Source of the DNA: Cyrtodaria siliqua
Taxonomy: Eukaryota > Mollusca > Bivalvia > Adapedonta > Hiatellidae
Direction of reading: 5' to 3'
Assembly: GCA_037043455.1 (NCBI GenBank)
Contig: JAWPHD010001143.1
Location: 186,001-250,000 of the forward strand
DNA: 64,000 bases
Shown: positions 59,936 through 64,000 of the stretch, piece by piece
Layout: every line of letters begins with the position of its first letter
Numbering within the stretch: position 1 is the first letter of the stretch
The notes under the pieces: generated by a model
Told to the model about the DNA's origin: nothing
The model's input: the letters and a program-made list of their open reading frames with translations, nothing else
The model's database searches: none
Position numbers and translations under genes: made by a program

Positions 59936-60661
59936 ATAAGTTTGAAACCAGTCATGCATGACTCACGTTTCCAACCCACCCCAACCCGTCCCTCCAACTC
60001 CCGGACCCCATTCCCGCTTTTCAGATTGTTTTTTAAATATTTTTCTGCATGAATTTATATCTGTCATAGGAGGACGTGGAAGATTTTTTTGACTTTTCTT
60101 TGATTAATTGTACTATATGTTATACTGATTTTCATGTTGATGTACTTTGGATGTACTTTGCTCAATTGTTTTATTTATGTCTAATTGTTTTACCTGTGTT
60201 GAGTGAAATACATATATATCGCAAGTATTTCTCCCTTTATATAATTCTGCTTTGTGAACGATCCCACACTTTGAAAGTTGTCGTTGTGAGTTCAAATTAT
60301 CTCCCTAAGGGCCTTTAATATATACCATTTACTGATTTCACAGTATCCTAGTGATCCGGCACCTTTCATTGTCACTGTCTTAATATAGTGTGTGTATTGT
60401 GTTTGAATCCTTAAATGTGATCCTACACATATGAGCTATATGTGTATGTATGTTTGCGTGTATATGTTAATTGTGCCTCCAGGTGAATGTGTTATGATGT
60501 AGAGATACAGTATATCAGCGTGTGTTACAGCTATCCTCTTATAGGAAGTGAATGTATAAGTTTGATGTATGTGTCTCTCAGCATAGCTAGGCGCCCTATC
60601 GTAGTTCGTCCGAAGGTTGTATGTCCTTGGTTGTTTACAAATAGTATTCCCTATATATATA

Positions 60662-61072
60662 CTCGGTGAAAAAAGTTTTGGACCAGGGTACAGTATATAA
60701 AGTCATATAAAAACAAAACTAGTGGACAAAATTTAAGTATCTTTTTTTAGTAACCAAGGTCTACCCTACCCGGTTAATTTGGTACCAGAAACATTAAATT
60801 CATTTGATTTTAAAAAAATATCGCGAATACACAAAGGGTCTGTAAAAAATGTTGCAAAGTCCATACAAAGTAACAGTTGCGGACACTTTCGAGTAACTAA
60901 TAAAAAGATTATTATTTTTTCGCAAACTTTCATTGTAAACGATAATTATTGTTGATTGTTGATCTATTGTGAATTATCAACTGAGATAATAAGGGTTATG
61001 GACGAATGTCATGGTTCAGCGATCATTGTACGGGTTCGAACACTGCCATGGTCCAAAACTTCTTTTACAGAG
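60662..61072. mobile_element. Tc1/mariner-type MITE
   Basis: The ends are CTCGGTGAAAAAAGTTTTGG (60,662) and, in reverse complement, CTCTGTAAAAGAAGTTTTGG (ending 61,072), both continuing ACCA. The element is flanked by TA on both sides (60,660-60,661 and 61,073-61,074). The termini and TA duplication are those of Tc1/mariner elements. The 411-bp interior encodes nothing recognisable. Confidence 0.75.
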
Positions 61073-61139
61073 TATGTGTATTAAAAGTTTAAACATATTT
61101 ATTTTACATCGATTGCGAAACAAGTTCTTGCAACTTAAA

Positions 61140-61275
61140 TTAATCACTCTCGATGGCTTCCTGGGTAGAACCAGTAATAAGCAATGTGGACAAATTATCT
61201 TGCTCAAGAATAACGTGGCCGCGGCGAGGATCGAACCCACGACCTCTCGATCTAGAGTTTGGCGCTCATATATAT
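61140..61275 (-). mobile_element. tRNA-headed SINE fragment
   Basis: The minus strand carries GAGCGCCAAACTCTAGATCG and GTGGGTTCGATCCTCGCC (B box). Further on, the plus strand shows GGCTTCCTGGGTAGAACCAG, the motif also present at 44,308. Confidence 0.6.
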
Positions 61276-61367
61276 AACGAATCTTGAACTGAAAGTAAGA
61301 AATGGAGAAAATGTATGACAAAAAAAATGATATGTGACAAAATAGACTTTATATGTTGCCATTTATT

Positions 61368-63560
61368 GCTTGACCGCGCTAACAGCCGCCGTGTGGCCAT
61401 TCCTGCTTCGAACTGGCTGAAACTCGCAGGGCACCGGCGCCCGTACGGCATGCAGACGTGGGCAAAGTTTGGCGGAGGTGCTCCGACGCTCGGCGGAGTT
61501 ATAACGGGGAAGCCCTAACCCTAGGCGAAAAAACCCTAACCCTAGCTTCAACGGCGATTAGGGCTAGGGTTTGCGGTTTTCCGCCAGTAAGTCGGCCGTC
61601 CGCACACCCATCAAGCTGAAACTCCCAGGACACCGGCGCCTCTACGGCGTGCAGAACTGGCCAGAGTTTGGCGGAGATGCTCCTAGACCTGTGTCCCGGT
61701 ATCGCCCAGGCGTGAGGAGCGTTTCGTCGAGCTGCTTCTACCGGCGGCGGAGTGAAGGCGAGAAAACCTACCCCTACCCCTGTAATCCTAACCCTAGCGG
61801 CCGCGCTAACAGTCGCCGCGTGGCCATTCCTGCTTCGAACTGCCTGAAACTCGCGGGATACCGGCGCCCCTAAGGCGTGCAGAGGTGGGCTAAGTTTGGC
61901 GGAGATGCTCCTACGGTCGGCCGAGTTATCAGCGGAAAATTCTAACCCTAGCCCCAATGTACCGTTCAAGCTAGGGTTTGCCGTGTTTCACCCTATCAGC
62001 TCGCGGTAACCGCAGTAGCTTCGCCGTACCTGCTTGGATCTGCCTGATACTTCCAGGACACCTGTGTCCCGGTATCGCCCAGGCGTGGGGAGTGTTTCGT
62101 CGAGCTGCTTCTACTGGCGGCGGAATGAAGGCGAGAACACGTACCCCTACCCCTGTAACCCTAACCCTAGCGGCCTCGCTAACAGTCGCCGCGTAGCCAT
62201 TCCTGCTTCGAACTGCCTGAAATTCGCAGGACATCGGCGCCCCTACGGCGTGCAGACGTGGGGAAAGTTTGGCGGAGATGCTCCTGCGGTCGTCCGAGTT
62301 ATTAGCGGAAAACCCTAACGCTAGCCCCAATGTGCCGTTCAAGCTAAGATTTGCCGTGTTTCACCCTATCAGCTCGCGGTAACCGCTATAGCTTCGCCGT
62401 ACCTGCTTGTGTCTGCCTGAAACTTCCAGGAGACCTGTGTCCATCCCGGTATCTCCCAGGCGTGGGGAGAGTTTCGTCGAGCTACTTCTACCGGCGGCGG
62501 AGTGAAGGCGAGAACACCTACCCCTACCCCTGTAACCCTATCCCTAGGGGGCCCGCTAGCAGTCGCCGCGTGGCCATCCCTGATTCGAACTGGCTGGCTG
62601 AAACTCGCAGGACACCGGCGCCCCTACGGCGTGCAGACGTGGGGAAAGTTTGGCGGAGATGCTCCTGCGGTCGCTCGAGTTATCAGCGGAAAACCCTAAC
62701 CCTAGCCCCAATGTACCGTTCAAGCTAGGGTTTGCCGTGTTTCACCCTATCAGCTCGCGGTAACCGCAGTAGCTTAGCCGTACCTGCTTTAATCTGCCTG
62801 AAACTTCCAGGAGACCTGTGTCCCAGTATCGCCGAGGCGTGGGGAGTGTTTCGACGAGCAGCTTCTACCGGCGGCGGAGTGAAGGCGAGAACACGCACCC
62901 CTACCCCTGTAACCCCAACCCTAGCGGCCTCGCTAACAGTCGCCGCGTAGCCATTCCTGCTTCGAACTGACTGAAACTCGCAGGAAACCGGCGCCCCTAC
63001 GGCATACAGACGTGGGGAAAGTTTGGCGGAGATGCTCCCGCGGTCGTCCGAGTTATAAGCGGAAAACCCTAACCCTAGCCCCAATGTGCGGTTTGCCGTG
63101 TTTCACCCTATCAGCTCGCGGTAACCGCAGTAGCTTCCTCGTACCTGTCTGGATCTGCCTGAAACTTCCAGGACACCTATGTCCCGGTATCGCTCAGGCA
63201 TGAGGAGAGTTTCGTCGAGCTGCTTCTACCGGCGGCGGAGTGAAGGCGAGAACACGCACCCCTACCCCTGTAACCCTAAGCCAAGCTAACAGTCGCCGCG
63301 TAGCCATTCCTGCTTCGAACTGCCTGAAACTCGCGGACACCGGCGCCCCTACGGCGTGTAGACGTGGGGAAAGTTTGGCGGAGATGCTCCCACGGTCGGC
63401 CGAGTTATAAGCGGAAAACCCTAACCCTAGCCCCCATGTACCGTTCAAGCTAGGGTTTGCCGTGTTTCACCCCATCAGCTCGCGGTAACCGCAGTAGCTT
63501 CGCCGTACCTGCTTGGATCTGCCTGAAACTTCCAGGAGACCTGTGTACCGGTATCGCCCA
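61368..63560 (+). repeat. GC-rich higher-order satellite with telomere-like motifs
   Basis: Units of about 361-381 bp: GCCGTGTTTCACCC at 61,980, 62,353, 62,734, 63,095 and 63,459. Each unit is two related halves: one contains CTGAAACTCGCAGGACACCG then GGGGAAAGTTTGGCGGAGAT; the other CTGAAACTTCCAGGACACCT then GGGGAGTGTTTCGTCGAGCT. Each half is followed by AACCCTAACCCTAGC or a close variant, two steps of the CCCTAA (TTAGGG) telomere repeat. It is sharply GC-richer than the surroundings. The overlapping frames on both strands are repeat translations. Confidence 0.9.
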
Positions 63561-63603
63561 ACCTGTTTCTGTTTCCGTTTCTGTGTATATACAACAAATA
63601 AAC

Positions 63604-63639
63604 GCCGCTGAAGAAGACCGCAAGGTCGAAAGCTATGGC
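63604..63639 (+). ncRNA. Minimal hammerhead ribozyme candidate (Penelope-like type)
   Basis: All core elements are in order: GCCG (stem I 5' strand), CTGAAGA (matches CUGANGA), an extra A, GACC-GCAA-GGTC (stem II with GNRA loop), GAAA, then GC-TA and TGGC. Stem I closes as GCCG with TGGC (three Watson-Crick pairs and one G-U). A15.1-G-C-U16.1 gives AGCT, self-complementary, as in small hammerheads of Penelope-like elements that act as dimers through a very short stem III; cleavage would follow A63635. The extra base before stem II departs from the classic form, so activity is not assured. Confidence 0.55.
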
Positions 63640-63684
63640 AAAAAAGAGAGATTTTGTTATTTAAATATATGTAAATAGAGACTT

Positions 63685-63688
<4 letters not shown>

Positions 63689-63721
<33 letters not shown>
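63689..63721. repeat. (TA)n microsatellite
   Basis: A pure TA run of about 32 bp, 50 bp after the ribozyme-like motif. The remaining 63,722-64,000 shows no gene. Confidence 0.95.
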
Positions 63722-63724
<3 letters not shown>

Positions 63725-64000
63725 AGGCAACATAGGCTATGAGCCTTACACATTATTGTTACCTTATCAATCCAACACGGAAGCTGTATACTGTTATTAG
63801 AGTTATCTCCCCCTTTTTAATAAAAATCAGATTTTTTAACAAAGATATTCTTCATTGAAACTACTAGAGCTAGAGGGCTTATATTTTGCGCGTTTCATAA
63901 TCTTACAGGCGGCCTCTAGCATAAAGTTGTTCCTGTGGTAAAATGTCGTTCAATAAGCCGGCCGGGGTTTACACGTTTACATTTGTGTAGTCTTTGAAAA

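Noticed and set aside
61499..63448. Many GC-rich open frames on both strands, up to 156 codons
   Set aside because: They repeat with the 370-bp satellite, overlap on both strands and shift frame between units, as expected for stop-poor GC-rich repeats.

Overview
The window is repeat-dominated, AT-rich eukaryotic DNA. It most likely comes from a bivalve mollusc: it holds a non-LTR retrotransposon with an esterase-type ORF1, tRNA-headed SINEs with pentanucleotide tails, hairpin-bounded elements built of about 160-bp tandem units (the bivalve 'pearl'/Helentron-derived style), TTAGGG-type motifs, and no prokaryotic gene organisation. The species cannot be named from the sequence. No intact protein gene was found; the open frames are mostly repeat translations or pieces of dead transposons.

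Layout. 0-9.5 kb: the 3' end of a LINE (1-685), a MITE, a 23-bp minisatellite (3.5-4.3 kb), a tandem-repeat element E1 (6.6-8.4 kb) and a second MITE. 9.5-39.6 kb: a very large mirror-symmetric structure. A left arm (9.5-15.6 kb) has an inverted copy at 32.15-39.6 kb. Between the arms lie satellite A (37-bp unit, 14.9-20.0 kb), a 4-kb segment paralogous to the arm (20.0-24.2 kb), satellite B forward (24.3-27.66 kb), satellite B inverted (27.66-31.37 kb), a 0.8-kb spacer and satellite A inverted (32.15-35.4 kb). Satellites A and B have the same 37-bp period and align at about 23 of 37 positions, so they look like diverged sisters. The DNA next to each satellite carries many relics of C2H2 zinc-finger linkers (HTGEKPYK/HTGEKPFK) and single satellite-like monomers. 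This suggests an ancestral composite unit of zinc-finger relic plus 37-bp repeat that was duplicated, amplified and inverted.

39.6-49.6 kb: AT-rich DNA with SINEs, MITEs, element E2 (45.2-46.9 kb) and three possible coding exons or fragments (42.7, 44.4 and 47.5 kb), all uncertain. 49.6-56.5 kb: one decayed minus-strand non-LTR retrotransposon (ORF1 with SGNH/GDSL-like domain, APE endonuclease, RT), broken by frameshifts, by element E3 and by a tandemly duplicated 240-bp repeat. 56.5-61.3 kb: hairpin/foldback elements, a relic of E1, a mariner-type MITE and a SINE. 61.4-63.6 kb: a GC-rich higher-order satellite of about 370 bp made of two related halves, each followed by CCCTAA-type telomere-like motifs. 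Just after it (63,604-63,639) lies a sequence that folds as a minimal hammerhead ribozyme of the kind associated with Penelope-like retroelements.

All similarities were judged by eye without alignment software; boundaries are approximate unless stated.
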